A DNA stretch of 5,794 nucleotides. Source: an uncultured Aquimonas sp. (lineage in GTDB: Bacteria; Pseudomonadota; Gammaproteobacteria; Xanthomonadales; Xanthomonadaceae). Both the position numbers and the translations under genes were made by a program. Under the pieces are notes generated by a model. That model was not told the DNA's origin. It worked only from the letters and a program-made list of their open reading frames with translations, and searched no databases. Location: positions 1 to 5,794 of the forward strand of contig CAMLOR010000220.1 of assembly GCA_946481615.1 (NCBI GenBank), read 5' to 3'. This document shows positions 1 to 5,208 of this stretch, piece by piece. How positions within the stretch are numbered: the stretch's first letter is position 1; every line of letters starts with the position of its first letter.

Positions 1-1
1 G

Positions 2-160
2 CGCGCGATCGCCGGCGGCCTGGCGTTCTCGACGGTGGTGAGCCTGTTGTTCCTGCCGACGATCTACGCGCTGCTCGACGATCTGCGCGCCGCGACCTTC
101 AACGGCGTGAAGCGGGCGCAGGGCAAGCGGCGTGGAGGCTCGGAGCCGGTGGTGGTCTGA
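2..160 (+). CDS. RND-family efflux transporter permease, C-terminal fragment
   Basis: Only the last 52 residues are in the window; the gene begins to the left. The visible peptide starts RAIAGGLAFSTVVSLLFLPT and continues IYALLDDLR, which is the typical final transmembrane helix and cytoplasmic end of AcrB/MexB-type or CusA-type inner-membrane proton-driven pumps. These work with a periplasmic adaptor and an outer-membrane channel. A polar, basic tail (KRAQGKRRGGSEPVVV) follows and ends at TGA 158-160. The substrate cannot be inferred from this fragment. The gene converges on kmo, and a REP-like inverted repeat fills the gap. Family assignment is fairly secure from the helix pattern; the subfamily (HAE1-like or heavy-metal) is not. 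Confidence 0.8.
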   Translation, partial: RAIAGGLAFSTVVSLLFLPTIYALLDDLRAATFNGVKRAQGKRRGGSEPVVV

Positions 161-244
161 CGTCGTCCCCGCGCAGGCGGGGACCCAGGTGCGATGACTT
201 TCGTGAGGCCGCGCACCTGGATTCCCGCCTGCGCGGGAATGACG
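161..244. repeat. Inverted pair of REP-like hairpin elements
   Basis: Two 32-nt arms (161-192 and 213-244) are reverse complements at 28 of 32 positions and are separated by 20 nt. Each arm carries its own hairpin: an 8-bp stem around a GCAG loop. In arm 1 the stem is GTCCCCGC/GCGGGGAC; in arm 2, read on the minus strand, it is ATTCCCGC/GCGGGAAT. All four differences between the arms fall at two stem base pairs, so both hairpins remain perfect. The element sits between convergent gene ends (RND stop at 160, kmo stop at 250). It resembles the REP or dRS3-like palindromes dispersed in Xanthomonadaceae and some beta-proteobacteria. It could also stop transcription from both sides, although no T-run follows either stem. 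Confidence 0.8.
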
Positions 245-249
245 GGAGG

Positions 250-1608
250 CTAGGCGGGAACGACGCTCAGGCGTTCGCGCACCATCGCATCGGCCGCCAC
301 GAGGTCGACCTCGTCGAGCGAGCGCCTGCCGCGCGTGGCTTCCTGCAGCAGCGCACGCTGTTGCAGTCCGCGCTCCAGCGCCACCGAATACGGCAGTCGC
401 CGGAACGTCACCATCGTGTAGCGCGGCACGAAGCGTTCCGGATGACGCTCGGCCAGCACGCGTTCGAGCTGGCGTTGCAGCAGCCAGTCGGCGTCGTCGA
501 CGCGGTCGCGCATCTCGATGTAGTTCTCCAGCGCCATGGCCTGGATCGCCAGCGCGTTGGGCCGGCGCTCGCGCTCGAAGGCCTCGTAGGCCGAACCCAG
601 ATCGCCGCCGCGCGCGATGCGTGCCGCGAGATCCGTGCAATCCTCGAAGGCGCAGTTCATGCCCTGGCCGTGGAAAGGCACCATCGCGTGGGCGGCATCG
701 CCCAGCAGCACGGCATCGCCGCCCAGGTGCCAGCGCTCGAGATAGAGCGTGCCGAGCACGCCAACCGGATTGGCGATGAAATCGTGCTCGAAGCGCGGCA
801 TCAGCGGTACGGCATCCGGGAAGTCGCGTTCGAACAGCGCGCGCGCGTCGGCCGCCGTGCGCACCGTGGCGAAACTGGGATCGCCTTCGTTCGGCAGGAA
901 CAGCGTCACCGTGAAGGTGCGCTCGTCGTTCGGCAGCGCGATGCACATGTAGCCGCCGCGCGGCCAGATGTGCAGTGCGTTCGGCTCGATGCGGAAGCCG
1001 CCGTCCGCCGCGGGCGGGATCTCCAGTTCCTTGTAGCCGTGGCCGAGCGGTTCGAAGCGTTCACCCAGATCGGCGACGCGGTTCATCGCCTGACGCAGCG
1101 CCGATCCTGCGCCATCGGCACCGATCAGCGTGCCGAAGTCGTGCACGGCGCGCGTGCGGGTCACGTCGTCCACGACGGTGAAATGCTTCGCGTCGAAGTC
1201 GACGCCTTCGAGCCGCTGATTGAAGTGGAGCAGGGCGCCGGCGCGCTGCGCCGCATCGAGCAGCAGCAGGTTGAGCTGGCCGCGGTGCACCGACCAGATC
1301 ACCTCCGAATCGTCCTTGCCGTAGCGCTGCAGCTGCGGCTCGCCGCCGGCCGGATGCACCATGCGGCCGCGCATCATCACGGCTTGCGCCATCACTTCCT
1401 GCTCCAGTCCCGCCAGGCGCAGTGCGTGCAGGCCGCGTTCGGCCAACGCGAGATTGATGGAGCGGCCGCCTTCGTAGCCCTTGCGGCGCGGATCGGGGCG
1501 CTTTTCGAACACCTCGACGCGATAGCCATGGCGCGCCAGCAGCGTGGCGAGCAGGGCGCCGGCCAGGCCGGCGCCGATGATCGTGAAGCGTCTCACCATC
1601 GAATCCAT
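250..1608 (-). CDS. kmo: Kynurenine 3-monooxygenase (FAD-dependent)
   Basis: Hydroxylates L-kynurenine to 3-hydroxykynurenine using NADPH, O2 and FAD. In Xanthomonas-type bacteria this step feeds de novo NAD synthesis through quinolinate. The 452-aa length is normal for bacterial KMO. Visible motifs are the FAD dinucleotide-binding GAGLAG at 12-17 with E35 ending strand 2; GRSINLALAERG at 48-59; the DG motif GADGAGS at 163-169; and the GD motif region 297-324 (GDAVLLGDAAHAMVPFHGQG onward). By spacing and context, R82, Y96, N362 and Y397 match the kynurenine-contacting Arg, Tyr, Asn and Tyr of Pseudomonas KMO, which separates it from general aromatic hydroxylases. The start at 1608 lies 2 nt past the upstream TPR gene's stop, so translation is probably coupled; an in-frame ATG at 1599 is an alternative. 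No other kynurenine-pathway gene is in the window. Confidence 0.95.
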   Translation of the reverse strand: MDSMVRRFTIIGAGLAGALLATLLARHGYRVEVFEKRPDPRRKGYEGGRSINLALAERGLHALRLAGLEQEVMAQAVMMRGRMVHPAGGEPQLQRYGKDDSEVIWSVHRGQLNLLLLDAAQRAGALLHFNQRLEGVDFDAKHFTVVDDVTRTRAVHDFGTLIGADGAGSALRQAMNRVADLGERFEPLGHGYKELEIPPAADGGFRIEPNALHIWPRGGYMCIALPNDERTFTVTLFLPNEGDPSFATVRTAADARALFERDFPDAVPLMPRFEHDFIANPVGVLGTLYLERWHLGGDAVLLGDAAHAMVPFHGQGMNCAFEDCTDLAARIARGGDLGSAYEAFERERRPNALAIQAMALENYIEMRDRVDDADWLLQRQLERVLAERHPERFVPRYTMVTFRRLPYSVALERGLQQRALLQEATRGRRSLDEVDLVAADAMVRERLSVVPA

Positions 1609-1610
1609 GC

Positions 1611-2459
1611 TTATTCTTCGAGTTGCGCCTTGGCGAATTCGACGTCGAGTTTTTCCATCGCGTCCTTCGGCTTGAGCTTGCCGGCTTTTTCGTAGGCGCT
1701 GGCGGCCTCGTCTTCCTTCTTGTCGCCGTAGAGCAGCATCAGGCCGTTGCCGTATTCGATGTGCGCGATCGGCGAATCGGGCGTGAGCTTGAGCGCGGTC
1801 TTCAGGTGTTCCTCGCCGGTGGCGGCCTTGGCGCCGTAGGTCATGCCGCCGATCAGGCCGCCCACCTTGTTGATGATCTCGGCGTGATAGAGGCCGATCG
1901 CGGTGTGCGCCTCCGCATGTTTCGGCGCGAGCTTCAGGGTCTTGTCGAGCGATTCCTTCACCTTGCCCGCGAGGCCCTGCGACAGCGCCTTCGCGATGGA
2001 AATGCCCTGGCTGTAGCGGCCGATGGCGAAGGCACGGCGATAGTGCGTGTTGGGGTCGTCGGGCAGCGCCTTGCTGGCGTCTTCGGCGAGCTTGCCGAGC
2101 GCCTCGAAGCGCTTGAGCTGTTCCTTCTCGTCGTCGAGCAGGTAGACCGCGTGGATGCCGCCGGCCTTCACCGCGACGCTGGCGCCGAGCGCGCCGAGCG
2201 ATTCACCGGCCTCAAAGGCGCGCTGGAAATCGCCGCGGTGATAATCGCGCCAGGCGTCCTGCAGCGTGGCGGCGATCGACGCTGCGTCCTTGCCGAGTTT
2301 CGGATTGGCCTTCAGCACTTTCGCGATGCGCGCCTCGTCGGGGAACGCCTCGACGTCGCCGGCATGCAGCTTGTCCCAGGCCTTCGCGAGCTTGTCGCCG
2401 GCGTAGTCGAATGCCTTCGAATCGTGCGGAAACGCCGCCCATCCCTTCTTGCCGGCCAT
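1611..2459 (-). CDS. TPR-repeat protein of unknown function, co-operonic with kmo
   Basis: 282 aa, probably cytoplasmic: there is no signal peptide or membrane helix, and the N-terminus is MAGKKGWAAFPHDSKAF. The protein is helical, with TPR-like units around residues 68-95 (DAWRDYHRGDFQRAFEAGES), 137-180 (ending LDKTLKLAPKH), 181-230 (AEAHTAIGLYHAEI, then EEHLKTALKLTPDS) and 231-265 (ending YEKAGKLKPKD). The A-x-x-x-G/Y and ALKLxP spacings are characteristic of TPRs. A glycine-rich stretch at 200-210 (GGLIGGMTYGA) breaks the repeats. The order of the second half (GISIAKAL, VKESLDKTLKLAPK, IGLYHAEI) resembles the eukaryotic RMDN/FAM82 TPR fold, but this is only an impression. Upstream is a weak ribosome site (GGGGA, 5 nt from the ATG). 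The gene is first of a two-gene unit with kmo. TPR domains are usually protein-binding scaffolds; the partner is unknown. Confidence 0.85.
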   Translation of the reverse strand: MAGKKGWAAFPHDSKAFDYAGDKLAKAWDKLHAGDVEAFPDEARIAKVLKANPKLGKDAASIAATLQDAWRDYHRGDFQRAFEAGESLGALGASVAVKAGGIHAVYLLDDEKEQLKRFEALGKLAEDASKALPDDPNTHYRRAFAIGRYSQGISIAKALSQGLAGKVKESLDKTLKLAPKHAEAHTAIGLYHAEIINKVGGLIGGMTYGAKAATGEEHLKTALKLTPDSPIAHIEYGNGLMLLYGDKKEDEAASAYEKAGKLKPKDAMEKLDVEFAKAQLEE

Positions 2460-2478
2460 GTGAATCCCCGTCGCTAGT

Positions 2479-2507
2479 GTGAAAGCTCAAGACCCGCTAC
2501 CTAGCAT
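2479..2507 (+). promoter_or_regulatory. Possible sigma-70-like promoter for the phasin gene
   Basis: GTGAAA at 2479-2484 and TAGCAT at 2502-2507 each match the -35 and -10 consensus at 4 of 6 positions, with a 17-bp spacer. This would start transcription near 2514, about 40 nt before the phasin ATG. The region must also carry the promoter for the divergent TPR-kmo operon. For that strand I see only TATGCT (complement of 2503-2508) as a -10 candidate, with no convincing -35. The match is weak and could be chance. Confidence 0.25.
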
Positions 2508-2515
2508 ACGTCACC

Positions 2516-2531
2516 GTACGAAGCCTCGTAC
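2516..2531. promoter_or_regulatory. Short inverted repeat in the divergent promoter region
   Basis: GTACGA (2516-2521) and TCGTAC (2526-2531) form a perfect 6-bp inverted repeat with a 4-nt AGCC spacer, between the TPR-kmo operon and the phasin gene. It lies just past the proposed phasin transcription start. It could be a small operator or a 5'-leader hairpin. No regulator can be named, and a palindrome this short can occur by chance. Confidence 0.25.
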
Positions 2532-2545
2532 TCCCCGAATCCCTT

Positions 2546-2551
2546 GAGGTG
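2546..2551 (+). promoter_or_regulatory. Ribosome binding site of the phasin gene
   Basis: GAGGTG precedes the ATG at 2556; counting from GAGG there are 6 nt between. It decides the start: the frame is also open back to a TTG at 2544, but that codon would place this site inside the coding region. Confidence 0.7.
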
Positions 2552-2555
2552 CGTC

Positions 2556-2984
2556 ATGGCGAAGCAAGTGAAGACCCGTCGCGCGGCCCCCGCCGCCAAG
2601 GCCCGCATCGACGCCCGCGACCTGTGGCTGGCTGGCCTCGGCGCGGTGTCGCTCACCCGCAAGAACGGCATCAAGCTCTATGGCACGCTGCTCGAAGAGG
2701 GCAAGCAGTTCCAGGGCCGCGCCGAAGAACAGTTCGACGCCCTGCAGCGCCAGGCGCGCGAAGGCTTCGAGACCGCGAAGGCGCGCGTCGAAGCCGTCGT
2801 CAGCCCGATCCGCGAACGCGCCGAAGCCACCTACGGCTCGGTGAAATCGGAAGTCGAAACCCGCCTGCAGCCGGTGCTCGCGAAGCTCGGCGTCAAGCCG
2901 GCCCCGGCCCCGAAGGCCCGCGCACGCAAGGCCCCGGTGGCCAAGCGCAAGCCGGCCACGAAGCGCCGCGCGAAGGCCGCGTAA
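2556..2984 (+). CDS. Phasin-family (PHA granule-associated) protein with basic tail
   Basis: 142 aa, in three parts. A basic N-terminus (MAKQVKTRRAAPAAKARI) is followed by the phasin signature near 20-50 (ARDLWLAGLGAVSLTRKNG, then KLYGTLLEEGKQF) and an amphipathic, coiled-coil-like helix to about 110 (EEQFDALQRQAREGFETAKA onward). The tail from 113 is rich in Lys, Ala, Pro and Arg (KPAPAPKARARKAPVAKRKP onward) and resembles histone H1 and the C-terminus of Pseudomonas PhaF. PhaF/PhaI-type proteins coat polyhydroxyalkanoate granules, and PhaF tails bind DNA and help granule segregation. The tail here is shorter than in PhaF. No PHA synthase or depolymerase is nearby, so a role in granules is inferred from family only; a general nucleoid or stress role is possible. 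The gene has its own terminator and is divergent from the TPR-kmo operon. Confidence 0.82.
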   Translation: MAKQVKTRRAAPAAKARIDARDLWLAGLGAVSLTRKNGIKLYGTLLEEGKQFQGRAEEQFDALQRQAREGFETAKARVEAVVSPIRERAEATYGSVKSEVETRLQPVLAKLGVKPAPAPKARARKAPVAKRKPATKRRAKAA

Positions 2985-3010
2985 CACTCCTCCTCGTCAG
3001 AGGGCACGGG

Positions 3011-3042
3011 CGCCCCGGCAGGATGCCGGGGCGTTTTTGTTT
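3011..3042 (+). terminator. Strong intrinsic terminator after the phasin gene
   Basis: A perfect 9-bp GC-rich stem, CGCCCCGGC (3011-3019) with GCCGGGGCG (3025-3033), has the 5-nt loop AGGAT and is followed directly by TTTTTGTTT (3034-3042). It lies 26 nt past the phasin stop and isolates this single-gene unit from the next + strand gene. Confidence 0.92.
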
Positions 3043-3176
3043 GTGCGGCGGATTCGTCGGGCGTTGATCGAAGCGCAGGATTGCGAACATTGATGGCGTC
3101 GCCTCCGGCTAGGAATCTGTCACCTGCCGCGCCACGGCACGGGCCGATACAGTCGCGCAGGTTCTGCGAGTCTGCG
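3043..3176. other. Intergenic stretch upstream of the DUF4124-like gene
   Basis: 134 nt lie between the terminator and the chosen start of the next gene. The downstream frame is open here back to TTG 3081 and ATG 3093, but that extension (MASPPARNLSPAAPRHGPIQ) has no recognisable sequence, and the AGGA at 3077-3080 is 12 nt from ATG 3093, too far for good initiation. It probably holds the promoter for the next gene; TTGATG at 3090-3095 is a possible -35 element, but no convincing -10 follows. Confidence 0.4.
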
Positions 3177-3806
3177 ATGTCCCGACCCCGACCTTCCCTG
3201 TTTGGCCCCATCGCGTTCGCGTTCTGCAGCCTGGTGTTCGCGGCGGGCGCGGGCTACACGTGGTGGCTGGATCATCGCGCGAACGCCGCGGCTCCGCTGC
3301 CGGAGGTTCGCACGGCGACGCTGCCCATGTCCGCAGCCGCGCCGCCGGCGCTTGTTCGTCCCGCGCGCGATGCGTCGCGCTTGGCGCAGCACGCGCAACG
3401 TTACGAACCTGCGGCGGCGACGGTGGTGCGCAAGTGTCTGGGTGCCGATGGGGTGCCGGTGTTCACAAGCGCTGCGTGCCCGAATGGCTCCACGCTCCAA
3501 CGTGAAATCGCGGTCGAAGTTCCGGCCCGGAGCCCGTCGCCTCCCGCAGCCGCCGCGCAGCCGGCGGTGGCGGTCGCGACCTCGAATGCCACGGTGGTCA
3601 ATATGGCGCCCGAGTACGGGATTCCGGACCGTCGCTACCGCCGGGACGTGGAGCGCGAAATCGCCTGGGATCGCTGCGAGCGTGCCAAGGTGCGTGCGCG
3701 TGCGGAGGTCGCCGCGCTGCGCAACAAGCGCACCATGAGCGACATCCGACGCTGGGACGACCATGTCGTCCACGAGTGCGCGCCGTACAAGGTGATGACG
3801 CGCTGA
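3177..3806 (+). CDS. Membrane-anchored DUF4124-like cysteine protein
   Basis: 209 aa from the ATG at 3177. That start is chosen because it puts a short basic N-terminus (MSRPRPSLFG) directly before a hydrophobic helix at about 9-31 (PIAFAFCSLVFAAGAGYTWW), giving a signal anchor with the rest in the periplasm. A low-complexity Ala/Pro linker (36-82) leads to a DUF4124-like motif at 83-101 (VVRKCLGADGVPVFTSAACP), with C87 and C101 probably forming a disulfide. A second Ala/Pro linker (115-140) leads to a charged helical C-terminus with C167 and C201, possibly a second disulfide. This architecture is familiar in Xanthomonadaceae envelope proteins; its function is unknown to me. The ribosome site is weak. 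The gene ends 5 nt from the convergent P-loop gene. Confidence 0.72.
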   Translation: MSRPRPSLFGPIAFAFCSLVFAAGAGYTWWLDHRANAAAPLPEVRTATLPMSAAAPPALVRPARDASRLAQHAQRYEPAAATVVRKCLGADGVPVFTSAACPNGSTLQREIAVEVPARSPSPPAAAAQPAVAVATSNATVVNMAPEYGIPDRRYRRDVEREIAWDRCERAKVRARAEVAALRNKRTMSDIRRWDDHVVHECAPYKVMTR

Positions 3807-3818
3807 GGACGTCAGCGC
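3800..3818. terminator. Hairpin containing both convergent stop codons
   Basis: GCGCTGA (3800-3806) and TCAGCGC (3812-3818) form a perfect 7-bp stem with the loop GGACG. Each arm contains an Arg codon and TGA stop of one gene, so both proteins end in Arg-stop. With only 5 nt between the genes there is no other room for a terminator. No T-run follows on either strand, so termination by this hairpin alone is uncertain. Confidence 0.45.
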
Positions 3819-4318
3819 AGGGAGGCAACGAACGCCTCCACTTCGCGCGGATGCCGCAACACCACACCTTGCTGCTCCGCACGCAGGCGGGCAAGACGTT
3901 CTAGGATCGGCGGGCGCCGCACGCTGCGGAAGCTCAGTATCCACCAGACGAAGCGCGCATCGAGCTTCTCGACGCAACCTGCGGCCATGCCTTCGCGCGT
4001 GCGGCCGCGATTGGCGAGGCGCCGCTCGAGGACGCGCCAGAGACAGAGCAGGGGCGGCATGTCGAGATAGATCACGGTATCGCAGACCGCGATGCGGCGC
4101 TCCAGCGTGCCGCCGAAATTGCCGTCCATGATCCAGCGCGATTCGGCCACGAGCCGCTCGACGGTGGCTTCCCACTCGGCCTTCGGCGGCTCGACCCAGC
4201 CGGCACGCCAATGCAGCGCATCGAGAGACACCAGCGGCAGTCCGGTGATCGCAGCCAGACGCTGCGCCAGCGTCGATTTGCCCGCACCGCCGGGACCGAT
4301 CACGAGCACGCGTTGCAT
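3812..4318 (-). CDS. P-loop NTPase, adenylate kinase/FlaR-like small kinase
   Basis: 168 aa. The N-terminal Walker A motif GPGGAGKST (8-16) is followed by LDALHW and GW (32-41), WIMDGNFGGT (62-71) and the strand DTVIYLDMP (80-88), which is the nucleotide-kinase-like core. A lid rich in arginine follows (WRVLERRLANRGRTREGM, 94-111), then GCVEKLD (114-120) and WWILSFR (125-131). This order is typical of the P-loop group often annotated 'DNA topology modulation protein FlaR' or 'AAA family ATPase/adenylate kinase'. Its substrate is not established, and the FlaR name carries little functional information. The gene begins 23 nt after the hicB stop and may be co-transcribed with hicAB, though its own ribosome site is weak. 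It converges on the DUF4124-like gene. Confidence 0.85.
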   Translation of the reverse strand: MQRVLVIGPGGAGKSTLAQRLAAITGLPLVSLDALHWRAGWVEPPKAEWEATVERLVAESRWIMDGNFGGTLERRIAVCDTVIYLDMPPLLCLWRVLERRLANRGRTREGMAAGCVEKLDARFVWWILSFRSVRRPPILERLARLRAEQQGVVLRHPREVEAFVASLR

Positions 4319-4341
4319 GTCTTCAGCGCATGGCGCCCCGG

Positions 4342-4554
4342 TCAGGCGGCGATCTCGACATACTCGACGTGGCTCGTCGGGGTCGGAGCGGCGATGCCGT
4401 CTTCGCGCAGGCCGGCGAGGTGGAACGCGATGGCGTCGCGAATCTCGCGCTCGGCCTCTTCCAGCGAGGCGCCCGTGGCGACGCAGCCGGGAAGGTCGGG
4501 GACGTAAGCCGAGAAGTTCGGTCCTGCTTTCTCGATCACGACGGCGTATCGCAT
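4342..4554 (-). CDS. hicB: HicB-family antitoxin (short form)
   Basis: 70 aa. MRYAVVIEKAGPNFSAYVPD followed by LPGCVATGASLEEAEREIRD is the typical degenerate RNase H-like HicB fold, in which the antitoxin binds HicA and blocks its RNA-binding site. The helix IRDAIAFHLAGLREDG (38-53) follows, then a short tail ending HVEYVEIAA. There is no visible C-terminal helix-turn-helix or ribbon-helix-helix, so unlike longer HicBs it probably does not bind the operator by itself. A good ribosome site (GGAG at 4561-4564 on the minus strand, 6 nt from the ATG) lies inside hicA, and the start codon overlaps the hicA end by 19 nt. This fits tight co-translation of antitoxin with toxin. Confidence 0.9.
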   Translation of the reverse strand: MRYAVVIEKAGPNFSAYVPDLPGCVATGASLEEAEREIRDAIAFHLAGLREDGIAAPTPTSHVEYVEIAA

Positions 4555-4745
4555 GGCGGTCTCCAGAGGCCTGCCTGCTTCAGGATACTGTTGCGGGTGG
4601 CGGGCGCCAAATCATCGTTCCGGTTGCCTGCGACTGTGACACGGCCAGGTTTCGACGCATGCTTGAACTGCCGATGGCTGCCGCGCGTCGCGACCAGGTG
4701 CCAGCCATCGTCGTGCAGCAGACGGAGGATTTCGCGCACTTTCAC
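4536..4745 (-). CDS. hicA: HicA-family mRNA interferase toxin (GTG start)
   Basis: 69 aa. VKVREILRLLHDDGWHLVAT (initiated as Met) followed by RGSHRQFKH, KPGRVTVAG and DDLAPATRNSILKQAGL is a textbook HicA double-stranded-RNA-binding-like fold. The catalytic His of the GSH motif is H24. HicA toxins cleave mRNA and stop translation until held by HicB. The start is the GTG at 4745, chosen because it gives the canonical (M)KVREILRLL N-terminus; no in-frame ATG lies nearby. The ribosome site is poor. The last nine residues (WRPPCDTPS) extend past the usual ...QAGL ending and encode the hicB ribosome site and start. The toxin-antitoxin order and overlap are canonical. No clear promoter is seen in the 89-nt gap upstream. 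Confidence 0.9.
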   Translation of the reverse strand: MKVREILRLLHDDGWHLVATRGSHRQFKHASKPGRVTVAGNRNDDLAPATRNSILKQAGLWRPPCDTPS

Positions 4746-4834
4746 GTGCCCAGCATCGTCAGGCAGCCGGTCCGCGGCTATCGGTGATCGCCGTCCCGGA
4801 TCCTCGGAGAAGTCAGGGCTTTCGCCTCGGCACT
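4746..4834. other. Gap upstream of hicA
   Basis: 89 nt separate the YCII-like stop from the hicA start. On the minus strand I looked for a promoter and found only CTGACT as a weak -35 with no matching -10, and no strong hairpin or T-run. hicAB may depend on read-through from the TetR-YCII pair, or its promoter may be poorly conserved. Confidence 0.4.
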
Positions 4835-5197
4835 TCAGCGCGGCATCGTGGGTATCGGCAGGCACTCCATCACCTCCACGGCGTCGCCGGGGAAGATGGT
4901 GAAATGCGGGTGGTTCTCGAACAGGCGCGCGGCCGCTTCGCGCGATTCGGCGCGCACGAGGGTCCAGGCGGCCAGGTTGTTGCTGGTTTCCTCGAGGCCT
5001 TCGCGCGAGACGCGCGTGGTCTTGCCGAGCGGGCTGCCTTGCTGGACGATCGATTCCCGGTGTTTTTCGCCCCAGGCCATCCAGGCTTCCATGCCCTGTC
5101 GTTCGCGCGCCTTGCGCGCGGCCTCGTCGAGCTGGTCCCAGCCCGAGCGCTGCCGCGCTTCGGGCGTGCCGGTGTAGACCGCCATGAAGGTTTTCAT
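4835..5197 (-). CDS. YCII-related (DGPF-like) small protein
   Basis: 120 aa. It begins MKTFMAVYTGTPEARQRSGW. The helix at 21-40 is followed by WGEKHRESIVQQGSPLGKTT (42-61), TSNNLAAWTLVRAES (71-85) and REAAARLFENHPHFTIFPGD (86-105), ending VEVMECLPIP. The alternating strands, the ENHPHF motif and the closing VEV...P strand match the YCII/DGPF ferredoxin-like dimeric family. Its biochemical role is mostly unknown; conserved His and Asp residues suggest a small-molecule or catalytic site. The start at 5197 is supported by an AGGAG ribosome site 6 nt upstream that overlaps the stop codon of the TetR gene, so the two are translated as a pair. Confidence 0.85.
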   Translation of the reverse strand: MKTFMAVYTGTPEARQRSGWDQLDEAARKARERQGMEAWMAWGEKHRESIVQQGSPLGKTTRVSREGLEETSNNLAAWTLVRAESREAAARLFENHPHFTIFPGDAVEVMECLPIPTMPR

Positions 5198-5203
5198 CGG
5201 GCG

Positions 5204-5208
5204 CTCCT
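5204..5208 (-). promoter_or_regulatory. Ribosome binding site of the YCII-like gene, overlapping the tetR stop
   Basis: AGGAG on the minus strand, 6 nt from the ATG at 5197, shares bases with the TAG stop of the upstream TetR-family gene (5207-5209). This fixes the start and implies coupled translation of regulator and YCII-like protein. Confidence 0.8.

Noticed and set aside
361..1695. 444-codon open frame on the + strand opposite kmo
   Set aside because: It lies antisense to a clear kmo gene, its protein is low-complexity Arg/Ala/His-rich with no domain, and long antisense frames are expected in high-GC codon use.
1623..2477. 284-codon open frame on the + strand opposite the TPR gene
   Set aside because: It mirrors the TPR gene and has no recognisable motif. 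The minus-strand product has clear TPR patterns and a place in an operon.
3081..3176. N-terminal extension of the DUF4124-like gene to TTG 3081 or ATG 3093
   Set aside because: It would bury the signal anchor behind about 30 residues of Pro/Arg-rich sequence, and the only upstream ribosome-like site is badly spaced.
3120..4211. 363-codon minus-strand frame across the DUF4124-like and kinase genes
   Set aside because: Arg/His-rich shadow sequence crossing two real, oppositely oriented genes.
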